Assembly: GCF_037392515.1 (NCBI RefSeq) | Contig: NC_090290.1 | Coordinates: 17,621,753-17,685,752 of the forward strand | Length of the DNA: 64,000 nucleotides | Reading direction: 5' to 3' | From: Haliotis asinina | Lineage: Eukaryota > Mollusca > Gastropoda > Lepetellida > Haliotidae | Part shown: in pieces, positions 41,241 through 52,100 of the stretch | Numbering within the stretch: the first letter of the stretch is position 1 | How the letters are laid out: each line of letters starts with the position of its first letter | Notes under the pieces: model-generated | The model's input: the letters and a program-made list of their open reading frames with translations, nothing else | What the model was told of the DNA's origin: nothing | Databases searched by the model: none | Position numbers and translations under genes: made by a program

Positions 41241-41479
41241 CCTGAACGAAAGTTCGTCATTGGTTTTGGCGCTGAACATAAGGATGACCTTATTTGGGCA
41301 CATGCTGCGTGAAGTTTCGGACTGATGCATGTCGTGGATGTGGTTCAGCATACTCATGAGGGGGTTGATTCCGATTCCACCAGCCACAAGCAGCAGATCT
41401 GTGGGGGGTCCTCCCCTGGCTTGGGGTCATTGAAGTAGTCACCACCCACACACAGATTCACTTGTGACCCCATCTTGCA
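41241..41479 (-). pseudogene. OXNAD1-like oxidoreductase NAD-binding exon, one-base frameshift
   Basis: On the minus strand an acceptor (tttctaccag) precedes TGCAAGATGG at 41479, and a donor (cgttcagg|gtataagt) ends the exon at 41241. The first part reads GSQVNLCVGGDYFNDPKPG. The second part, in the next frame, reads DLLLVAGGIGINPLMSMLNH and PNKVILMFSAKTNDELSF. GGxGINPLxSML is the NAD(P)-binding motif of ferredoxin-reductase-like proteins, and the whole resembles OXNAD1. The frames are separated by a run of six G on the plus strand (41403-41408); a seventh would restore one frame. Either a sequencing error or a real lesion is possible. No other exon of the gene was found, so it may also be an isolated duplicated exon. 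Confidence 0.62.
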
Positions 41480-41559
41480 CTGGTAGAAACAAGCTAGGTG
41501 CAAATATACATGTACAAATCCTGGTATACCAGGCTAAAAAGAGTTTTGGTTTAATTACC

Positions 41560-41620
41560 CACATGCAGATTTACCTATGATCTCACCTTGCACTGGTAAA
41601 AATATGCGAAGTGCAGATGC
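41560..41620. repeat. Duplicate of the OXNAD1-like exon edge
   Basis: acatgcagatttacctatga, then tctcaccttgcactggtaaa, matches the exon start and acceptor at 41448-41495 (acacacagattcacttgtga, then ccccatcttgcactggtaga). A tandem duplication of roughly 60-70 bases. Confidence 0.6.
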
Positions 41621-41624
41621 ATTC

Positions 41625-42045
41625 GAAAAACCTTATCGTGGTTACAGATTCACTACCCTGCCTTCAAGCACTTAAAATGTTACTGAAGTCACCCTATCAT
41701 CCTGGACATTTTAGAGCTTTACAACGATCTTTCAACTGGCCAGTGTGCTGGTTGCCGGGTCAAGGTCTTGACAAGCCATTATTTCCATTACTGAGCCCCT
41801 ACAGTGACTTCAAACCCACTATCAAAAGTTATACTAGTGACCTCATGCAAAAAGGTGAGAACCCCAGGTAAGAAAAATAAACTTCATGAACTGAAGCCAA
41901 CAATTGTTATACCTACTCATGTTGTCAGCCAAGATGATGAAGTTGTCTTACAACCATAGCGTATTGGCTATAGCCGTTTTACTGATGACTATCTGCTGAA
42001 AACAGATGGGGATGGACCTCCGATTTGTGTCTGTCCAAACAACAG
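41625..42045 (+). pseudogene. LINE RNase H and C-terminal relic
   Basis: Plus-strand frame with VVTDSLPCLQALKMLL (RNase H catalytic Asp region), PVCWLPGQG (normally CWLPSHVG), then SDFKPTIKSYTSDLMQKG. After a stop come NKLHELKPTIV, EVVLQP and RIGYSRFTDDYLLK. The order matches the end of ORF2 of the LINE at 6.6-12.6 kb. The helix after CWLP is deleted. Confidence 0.62.
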
Positions 42046-42300
42046 CCACTGTATCATAGACCAACAGACCAGGCTCCATACAACAGTGTATCATAGACCA
42101 ACAGACCAGTCTCTATACAACAGTGTATCACAGACAAACAGACCAGCCTCCATAAAACAATGTATCATAGACTAACAGACCAGCCTCCTTAAAACAATGT
42201 ATCACAGACCAACAGACCAGCCTCCATACAACAAACAGTGTATCACAGACCAACAGACCAGCCTCCATACAACAAACGGTGTATCACAGACCACAGTAGC
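42046..42300. repeat. Minisatellite, 37/41-bp unit
   Basis: About six copies of accaacagaccagcctccat plus acaacagtgtatcacag. The last two units carry an extra aaca. Confidence 0.82.
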
Positions 42301-42544
42301 ATGATGACCAATCTTGTCACACCTACGGTAGCTGTAACACCGACTGCTACCAAAAGTGTTATAACTCATTAAAAAATGATGCAGTAGCGTTGTGAGAATA
42401 CCATGAGACTGGATATGTGAATAACAATCCAAGAGGTGTAATTCATTTTATTTCATGGTTCCAGAGTTTAAGTTGTACTTAAATAATACACGTCAAAGGG
42501 TTTCAATGACATTGTAATTTGGAAATATTGTAAAACGTTTCTTG

Positions 42545-42690
42545 TGGGAGAGTATGGTTTTGCGTCGCTTTTATTAATATTCCCCGCAATATTAAGGCGG
42601 GACACCAGAAATGGGTTTCACACATTGTACCTGTGTCGGGAATCGTACCCGGCGACGTGACGAGAGAAAGCTCTAAACACAGGAAATCGA
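42545..42690 (-). mobile_element. SINE family C copy
   Basis: gtatggttttgcgtcgcttt, aatgggtttcacacattgta, and gggaatcgtacccgg (B-box complement). Confidence 0.62.
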
Positions 42691-42918
42691 CAAGGATTTC
42701 AAAACATGTATCAAGTGAAATGTGCTACATTTTCCTGCACATATGAAAACAAATGATTCAATTCATTTGGGGATTAAAAATGTCTTCACAAAACAAATTC
42801 TCTCCCGAATATTACCTATAGTGAAAAAAAATACTTCCATAATTTGTCATGTCAGAGCTTCTGGTCATTATGCCACAGACCTTTCAAATGACCATACTGC
42901 ATCTGAAGAGTATCAGAC

Positions 42919-43110
42919 CCGTGAAGGTCCCGGGGTAGAACAGGCCTTCAGCAACACATGCTTACCATAAAAGGCAAGTCGTAAGAGGTGACTAACGGGA
43001 TCGGGTGGTCAGGCTCGCTGACTTGGTTGACACATGTCATCGGTTCCCAATTGCGCAGATCGATGCCCATGTTGTTGATCGCTGGGCTGTCTGGTCCAAA
43101 CTCGGTTATT
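42919..43110 (+). mobile_element. SINE family A, 3'-truncated
   Basis: Intact head ccgtgaaggtcccggggtag and body to gtccaaactcggtta, then a T run (43110-43118). The usual (CTCA)n tail is absent, unusual for a copy with a complete 5' end. Confidence 0.75.
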
Positions 43111-44879
43111 TTTTTTTCAATATGAACGTTTTTACAGTAAAATATGTTCATTTCAGATACTAGCTGTTAGTCTACATTGCTGAGAGCGGGGCGAAAGAAA
43201 TCAACCCACATTGTGTCATGTAAAATACTGTTGAATTTTAGAAAGTCGAAAGTCGATCTTGACCCGGACTGTTCATCAAAATTGTGAGAACAAGTGCTGT
43301 TTCATGACATGAAACCAGGCTAGATGGACGATTTGCTGTAGGTTCCACTACATTCTATCAGCATCACATGCCCGAACGACTCAAAGGGACAGAAGACTGT
43401 GACAGCTGTGACTCGATGAAATAGTGTATGTGTTTTAAAAGCAAATCCATCCAGTAAATAAAACTGACCACAATTTTAAGTATTTAGTACTGTCATTTTT
43501 ATCACCATGGCTTATGCTTTTATGTGTGCACCGATATTTTCAAGAAGGTGACATCACGTGCTCTCCTGTGCTCAGAAAAATCGCCGGACAAGTTGGACAG
43601 AATTTCTGTTTTATTGTAGGTAAAACGCCAGAAGTACATCTATGTTCATGGAATGGCTGTTGATGGACTGGATATTTTTTTATAAATATTTAAGGTTACT
43701 ATGGAAGTCAGTGGGAAAACATTTGGTGTCGTGTAACCTGTAAGGCAAATCACATGCCATTTTTGTTTCGTAAGTTGACGACGCGCATAGATAACCGAGA
43801 ACCTGCTTAAGATGAATACGTTTTCCTGTTCGTTGCGGGACGAATCTATAAACAGATTGGGTTTTCCCGTTTTCATATTTCCCGTTTATAAATGCGAGGA
43901 GGTAGCATGTGTAGTTTCAATATCTTACAAAATACCATTAAATAACTGGGACAAATAGACAATCGATGTGACAAGGTGGTAATGATGACGGAACGGGAGC
44001 TCGTTTTGCTGTAGATCTACGAAGACAATTAAAGTGAAAGTAAGATACGGAAGTAGAATACGGAAAACCGGTTTAGGCGGTTACCACTGGTTGCGCAAAG
44101 AGTCACTGGAAGTTGTCGTCCAGCGCCTCGCGACATTTAGAAGGCTTGTAAAGTATGCTGTGATGTCTTATATCGCGAGTAGGTCCAGTTATGTGTTTGT
44201 ACTCTGCGGGTCATTTTTTACAGGGGATTCCTCCCCCCAACCGAACCTCTGGGCTATACTAGTAGAAAGTCCCAGGTGTAGCAGATGTCTTCTGGAAGAA
44301 CACAGAGGGAGGTGAACCTTCATGACACACTTTTATTATATTGGGTAAGAGTTCCGTTTGTAACCCCAACCCCCGTCAAAAAGTAAAATGAACAAACTGA
44401 CATGCATATCTTACCCTAAATTATACATTCAAGAAACTAGAACACTCAATGAACATATTTCAGTGTTGCTATCATACACCAAAGAAGTACTTCCCTGGAG
44501 CAAATTATGTTAAAAGAGAGGGTGGGGAGCTGTGGGGTGGTACGGGCAAACACTTTCCCATTTCTTATACACGGACATTTGGCCAGTCAATTGGTAGACA
44601 TTAAGGATCAACCAACCTGAAAACTGTTGATTGAATTGTTTTCAAACTTTCCAGGTGTCTGAAGGAGAGGTGTAGTGTAAATAATGAATATATTTATGTT
44701 TTTAGAAATACAGCATGTTGAACATTTAAAGATATTTTTTTTCAACCAATATATCTTGAAAAGTATATGAGAAGTTTATGTGACGCATTGTTTTTATTTT
44801 CAACTCTTTCCAACTAAAGGGAAGGTTTGTTCAGCCCATAACCACATTTGATTGGATTATTTTCAAAATGTGGAGATCT
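43111..44879. other. Unassigned
   Basis: No gene supported. The 93-codon plus frame at 44034-44315 has no motif. 43870-43935 and 43700-43760 show nothing notable. Confidence 0.35.
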
Positions 44880-45397
44880 CCATATCTATGATAAGATATA
44901 GGATATTTATATAGGGCACATATCTATGCACTACTGCATGCTCAAGGCCCTGGTCTTTTTCCCTCGATCACTTGATGTCAATCTCAACAGCTCATCGTAT
45001 TTCAGTCTCAACTCCCTGGGGAGTATACAACTCTTGCTGCCACTTGGCGTACCAAGTTTTTTTAGGCTCTCTCATCCTAACGAGGTACCAATTCACAGCT
45101 GGGTGGACTGGGACATATAGTCACAGTACTTTGTCCAAGTTTACTGCACGTTGCTGTATCCGCAACCAGGTGTTTACACGTGTTCATGTGGCCACTGTCT
45201 GGTCATATACCAACGTATTCGTAGGTTCTTTTAAGTGCACAGGGTTGTGTACTGTACACTAGGGGTTACGACAACACTGAAAGAGTCTGCACACAAAGCT
45301 GACTCCAAGGCTTTTACACCCGATCACAGGTGGGCTCGATCCCGACACCTCAACCTCGCTGGATAACAATCCTGGCGCCTTAGCCAGCTCGCCCACA
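44880..45397 (-). mobile_element. Long SINE (family G) with tRNA-like head
   Basis: Minus-strand order: tRNA-like head 45397-45318 (A box tggctaaggcgcc, B box gggatcgagcccac), then acctggttgcggatacagca, tccacccagctgtgaattgg, gatcgagggaaaaagaccag, and an AT-rich end ctatataaatatcctatatc. The order head, CCACCCAGCTG body and TATAAAT end is common in marine invertebrate SINEs (from memory). Ends are approximate. Confidence 0.55.
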
Positions 45398-46126
45398 AGA
45401 GAGGTGCAGAGCAAAGGTACATTTTGATGTTGCTGATGCATTAATAATTAGCACAAATTCCCTTTCTTGAACCCACATCAAATTTGTTCAACCAATAATT
45501 TTACAATAATTCATTTTTGGTGTTCCCCGCCTATGAAAACAGTCTAGAGATTGACATGTCAGCAAGCTTGACAACTTGATCCCGTGGTTGCCTGGTACTT
45601 GCATGCATAATTCTAATCTTGAGAATATTTACAGCATCAGGATGGTATTCACCTTTGGAAGTATGCTATAATATTATTGTGAAAAGGTTGTTGTTTTTTG
45701 CAATAAAAAAGTGATACAAGTGCCACAAAAAATTCTTCTTTTGATGTGGTATGTACCTTTTTCCAGATAGTTAATTTAAAATGGTTGCTGTGAATATTTC
45801 TTCATGGCTGAATGTTTACCTGAATTTTGCTCGCATCATAGACACCAGACATGTGATAAAACTTGACTTCAGCAAATAAAAACAAAGTTTGAGTCCAGCG
45901 AGGTTGTTTGTATAGTCTGTTTAGTCTTTCAATAACAGTAGGTAAGCTACAGAACCCTGGAACAGTGTTGTCAGACCAGCTTACTTATTGTCATAGTATG
46001 TTATATTCCCCATCATTTTCACAGGCATGATGGTGAAGTGACTTTGTGAACTTTTGATGGCCAGTACAGATGAAGACGGTGGACACCATCTAGTCATGGC
46101 CACTTCGTCAGTTATCTGAAGGTCAC
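45398..46126. other. Upstream region of the nSTAND-ankyrin gene
   Basis: No earlier exon recognised. An in-frame TAG lies about 30 bases before the chosen ATG at 46127. Short repeats of gatggccactt/gacatgg type precede and continue into exon 1. The promoter is presumably here; no clear TATA element was chosen. Confidence 0.4.
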
Positions 46127-49100
46127 ATGGCCACTTCTGGTGAGCAGCCTGAAGGTGACATGGACATTCCAGGTGAACATGAACAGGTTGAAGATCACAT
46201 GGACACTTCCATTGGGCATTCAGAATCTGATGTTGACATGGCCAGTTCAGATGAGGGACATGAAGGTCAAGTGGTACCCACAGGTTCAGCAGAGCATGAA
46301 AAGGTCCTTGAGCTGGACAGCCAAGCGATCACACTAAGTACAGGTGGGTGTCATTGTTGTCCTCTGTGTTGACATCGTAGTTCTTATTTATATGTAATAC
46401 AATAAACTAAAATCTCCTAGTTCATCCTTTTTTTCATATATTCAGTTTTACTTCATTGTTATGAAAACAAATCAAACACCTTGAAGTTCACTCATCTGCC
46501 AGTGGTATGAGAAAAACCTGTTAGGACTGAAAAATAACAAAGTGAGTGTACGTGTTTATACTTTGTTTTATAAACCTAATTAGTTTCTTGTCACATTTGT
46601 ATGCACTTTGAAAATTAATTAAAAGAAAACCCTCACGGTCTGCTTATACTTATAGCGAATTTCTAACATGATTTTAATATCTAAACATTGTATAGTTTGC
46701 AAACGTGAATCATATTTCACACACACACTATGCGCGACCTGCTACAACAGATAAATTAAAACACACTGCATATATTAAATTTAAAACAGACTGGAATTAT
46801 AGCAACAATGTCAGGCTACTACCTCGTTCAGGAATGTATCCATCAATATGGATCCACAACAATACGATATTCCATTCATCTGCAGCTGGTAAATAATCCT
46901 GCTCTATGTCTTGTGTCTTTTAACAGTCTAATATGCCAAAAAGTCGCACATTGTTTGAGAATTTTTCACACTGGTGTATACATAATCTCACTGGTCACCC
47001 AGGACCGCACACCTGGCAACTGTTTGTATGATATCGGCCATAATTTAGCCAATAATGAGCTATCAGTCTGGGCAGTGGCAGTTATTTCTTTGTAGGAAGG
47101 GTGTTCCTTTACACTCACACTTTACGCCAAGGTGTAGTCAGTATAGATTAGTAAATCTACACACATAAACACTGCCTTTTTGACAAATCCACGTGGAAGA
47201 AATCAATCAATCAGTGTGTTATCGGTTAATCCTTTGATCGATGTTTGTTTATGTAATTCACCTCATAAAGCCTCTTGCATCACTTACATGCACATATTAC
47301 ATAATATGCAATAGATTTGCCACTGCAGACCTTAATTTATAATGTTGAGTTTTTACTCCAGACTGGAGAAATGCTAAATGGGAACCTTTGTTGATTAATC
47401 TTAGACGTGTTACCACTATACCTGTCATACATTCATTAACTGACTATCAAGTGAATGATGATAAATAACACGTGTAGGTTTATACCATCAAACGCGGGTT
47501 AGACCAAGAGAGATGTAACTTGTGTGTCTTAAGACACTTATGTGTCGAAACTGTTTTGAGGACACTGGCGGAATTCCGTTGTTACATAAAAAATACATTT
47601 GCTGTGTACTTGGGTAATTAGGTATAATCGGTTTTTTACGTAGGAAAATTTTCAGATTTCTCTACCAACGGCAAAGTCGTTGTTATTAGTTTACGAATTC
47701 TGATAAATCAACTGTGTGTTTTATTATCATAGACAATAAACTGGGGTCGTAGCTATCAAAATGTGTGTATGATTTCTGCTACGACAACTGGGTCAACCCT
47801 GAAAACTATCTAAATATAAAGCTTTGCAATCTTTCAGACTTGAAACATAAAAAATGGCTTGCGACGTACCTGTAGACACACATTTTCACATGCCATGATT
47901 AAATATCGATGTAAAAATAAGATCAAATTGGATCAGTCACTATACCATCCAGGCATTAGAAATATACTACACTGCTGGGATATTTTGTCACATTTAGACA
48001 AGGAACACGTTAAGTTGAGAGTTGGCCATCAAGGCCCGGTGCTAACTGCAATCTTTAACATCTACTGGCCCTGAATGAAATCTACAGGCCCAATTAGTCA
48101 AACCTAAGTAGACCAAACTGCTCAGTTTTACACTGTCTCTACAAAATCAATTTGCAAAGCCTTAGGCACAGACGGAAGTTTTTATTTGTTTAAGACCGGT
48201 GCTGACATTCATATGTGCCAAGCATTGCAATACCAGGAAGTGAAACTGTAAGCAATTGAAGCGTCATGAATGCTAATAAAGAACAAATATGGACAACTGC
48301 TGACCCGATACAATAACAGACAGCGCTGGACCTCCAGGCCGGCAGTTATTTCGAATGGTGCATGTGCATTGCTCTTTTGAAAATTCCAAATGACTGCCAC
48401 ACATTGATACTTTCAGATAACAGTTATGCTAGTTTTATACATGAGAAACTATGACATAACATCAAAAACAAATGAGAAAACACGTGGCTGAATTTCTTCA
48501 ATATTTTGTAAAATGTTCAAATAACTTGATGATGATAAACACTGTTATCAGACCATTTAAAGGTGTATTGATGTATTTACAAAATGACCCCAGGAACATT
48601 TACTACCCAGTTGGGTCAGTGACTGGGAGATTAACTGGCCCAGCTGGATTTTTCCTAGCCACAGGTTAACGGGCCAGTGGTTATTTCACACACTGGTGTC
48701 CAACATGTCCTGCGAGCTGAACTTATTGTGGTATTAAACGGTTGATATGTTTCAGTTATCAGCAGTTGTTAATGACGTTAGTTTTTCTACCTGAGAAAAG
48801 TGAAAGTATCACAGAGGTGAAATTTCGGAATGAAAAACACCCAGCTCTTGAGCGCTGCAATAACAGGAAATAATGTTATTCCATGGGGAGAGAGACACCT
48901 GATCAATTCAGATTTTGGTCGTCATGATAACTGATGATTCCACCTGGTTGGTGTTGGCAGGTGAACAGCATTCAGGGAACGCTCAAGCTGCCAATGTTCT
49001 CAACATCGTCACTGGAGGGGCAGGACAAGGAACACTTGGGAGAGGTGAGTGTTGATGTAGGAAAGGTTAGTAAGTGACTAGATCTTGTTCACATTATTAC

Positions 49101-52100
49101 CATTGTCAGTTTCTGAGAGAGAAGATCAGTGCCTACCGCCATGTTGTTTCCCTGGCGCTGCCTGTCACCTTTTGGTTGGAATCGGGTGATAGAAGAATAC
49201 ATCACATACAAAGCCCTGATGTATTGACAGCAATATGTCAATATAACTTTTGAACATGTTGTATCTGTGATCATGTGGCTGTTTGGTTAAAACATCACAT
49301 TAATGTCAATTTGGCTTGGCTAGCACAACGGAAACCTCAAGCTTTTGTCAATGATTAAACATGGTTATTGGGGGATCCGTGTGTGGGTGTGTGTGTCTCT
49401 CTCTCTCTTCTTTCCCCTCCTCTCCCCATTGGTGGATCCTAAAGGGGAAGGTGTGTCCAAGACACACACACTGAAATGTCCTTGATCTACCGTTCATGTT
49501 GGTGTTCAGTTCAACCTAGTAGGGACAAGTGAAAATGTATGAAAGATGGTTCTGATATTGGGATGAGAGTGTGAGACTGTCCATGTCAATCATTAAGACT
49601 AAAGTATGTTCCACCTACAAGAGATTCAGGTGAATAGTTTGTCAATTTATGTTTACATGAAATCTTTGCTTGGATTTTAAGTATTTGTTATTCCTTCAGA
49701 TACCCTTGACCTACGCACAGATGAAGCAAAGAAGATTTTTGCTCCAACTGAAGCCTGTAGAAAAGTGAAACAGAAATTGAAGGAATTTGGTCATGTGACT
49801 ATCTGTGGCGCTTCAGGAGAAGGCAAGACAACAATGGCTCTCGTGCTGGGTTTACAGTATAGACAAAAGGGATACGAGGTTGTGTTTGTGGACAACCTTA
49901 AGAAGTTTGACTTTGACCGCTGCCTTAATACCTACTCAAGAGTATTCCTCATTGTAGATGATTTGTTTGGTACAGTTGGAGTATCTGCTAATACTTCACA
50001 TGTTAAAAACTTTCTGAATAATCTTCTCCCCCATTTAGAACAAAAGCAGAGAGCCGAAGAGAAAAGGTCAGAATTGAGTGATACTTTTGAAGAATCCAGA
50101 AAGAAAATGAAAAATTTAGAAGACTCTCAAACAAAGGATGTTCAGGTTGTTTTCACATCAAAATCATACAATTTCCATGATGGACTTACAAAGCTGCAGT
50201 ATGAAGGTTTCAAATTGTTTAAGGGTCAGACAGTAGTGGACTTAACAAAACAAGATATATATAGGCTTTCAGACAAAGAGAGAGAGTCAATATATGAAAA
50301 ACATAAACATGCCTTTGGTGAATGCTCTGGTCAGCATATTCCAGATTACCAGGAGCTGGAAATCTGTTCCAACATCTTTGGATTTCCTCTCATTTGTAAA
50401 CTTTGTTTTGAATTTTCCTCATTCGTGAAAAGTGCAAAATTATTTTTCAAGGAACCACTTTTTTATCTTAGGCTAGAACTAAAGCAGTTACTTGAAGACA
50501 GAAATGATAGGTCTGCCAGTTTGGTTCTGATGCTGCTGTGTGAAGACAAATTGAACCTGACCAGGTTAGACAGTGGAGATGAAGACAAGGAAATGGACCG
50601 GACGGTCAAAACTGTTCAAAACCTGATGCCTAATGCTACAAGTTCAGGAATGTACAAAGCAGCTAAAAGTTTTCGAGGTACATTCTTCACTAGAGGAGAC
50701 ACTATTGGTTTTGCCCACTCTTCCATCTATGATGCTTGTGCCTGTGCCTTGTACAATATCAGTCCAGTCTTTGTTCTGAAGCATTGTAGTGATGACTTTC
50801 TGTTTGAAAGACTACAAGGTGAAAAGGTTGAAGAAACTAAAGTTGATGATCATCTCCATCTGATATATGTCTCAGAGAATTATGATGACCTACTTACCAA
50901 AAGGTTTGCACATTCTATTAAAAATGGAAAGTTTTCACAGTCAGTGACACATCCAGTTCTCAAACGAGACACTACAGCTTTCAAACTGCTCAACAAACTT
51001 CAGTTTGATAAAGCAAAGCACCACCATCAGCACGATCAAACTGATTCTAAAGAACATTGGTTTCACAGAAGAGAAAAAGGAAAATGTTTTCTATACTGGG
51101 CAGTTCTTGGACATAATGCACATCTAGTTACAGATATAGAACACACAACTGGAGAAGAGTTCTCTCAAGACGAGATCAGCCAAGGTATGGAAGGGTGTGC
51201 ACAAAGCAACAACGTGACAGTATTGAAATGGCTCTTTACTCGCTGTGAAAAACATGATCATCAACAGACACTGAACAGACTTCTGTTGCAGGCTGCTGAA
51301 AATGGCAGCTCTGATATTCTAGAGTATCTGCTCCAGGAAGGTGCTGATGTTCACACGACAGACAAGGACTTACAAAACATCTTCCACCTCGTCTGTAAGA
51401 CAGGAATGGAAAAATCCCTGAAAGTCCTGTTACATAGGAAACCTGGAGTTAGTGTTATAAACTCCGTTGATCTGAATGGCAGAACACCTGTCATGGTTGC
51501 AGTACTAGCAGCATCACTAGGATGTTTTGAGTTACTATGGAAAATATCGAAACGGAAAATGTCAACCTTGAATGTGAAAGATAAATATTGCAATACAATT
51601 TTTCACCTTGCCTGTCGGGGTGGGAACACTGCTATAGTACAACATCTCCTGCCCCTCTCCAACATCAACAGTAGAGGGATGTATGGCTGGACGCCACTCA
51701 TGATTGCAGCTGTCAGTGGACATCGAAGTGTATTTGGCCTCCTTGAGTCCAGCCAAGCTGACGTGACACTGGTGGATACATCTGGTGACAGTTTACTTCA
51801 TCATGCCTGTCAGGGTGGGAACACTGCCATAGTACAACACCTCCTATCTCCCTCCAACATCAACAGTAGAGGGAGTCATGGTTGGACGCCACTTATGAAG
51901 GCAGCTGTCAGTGGACATCAAAGTGTGTTTGATCTCCTTGTGTCCAACCAAGCTGACCTGACACTGGTGGATACATCTGGTGATAGTTTACTTCATCTTG
52001 CCTGTCGGTGTGGGAACACTGCCATAGTAGAACACCTCCTGTCTCCCTCCAACATCAACAGTAGAGGTACACATGGTTGGACGCCACTCATGATGGCAGC

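Noticed and set aside
44034..44315. 93-codon plus frame
   Set aside because: No motif, splice signal or neighbour support.
45318..45397. tRNA gene on the minus strand
   Set aside because: A and B boxes are present but the anticodon stem does not pair; it is the head of a SINE.
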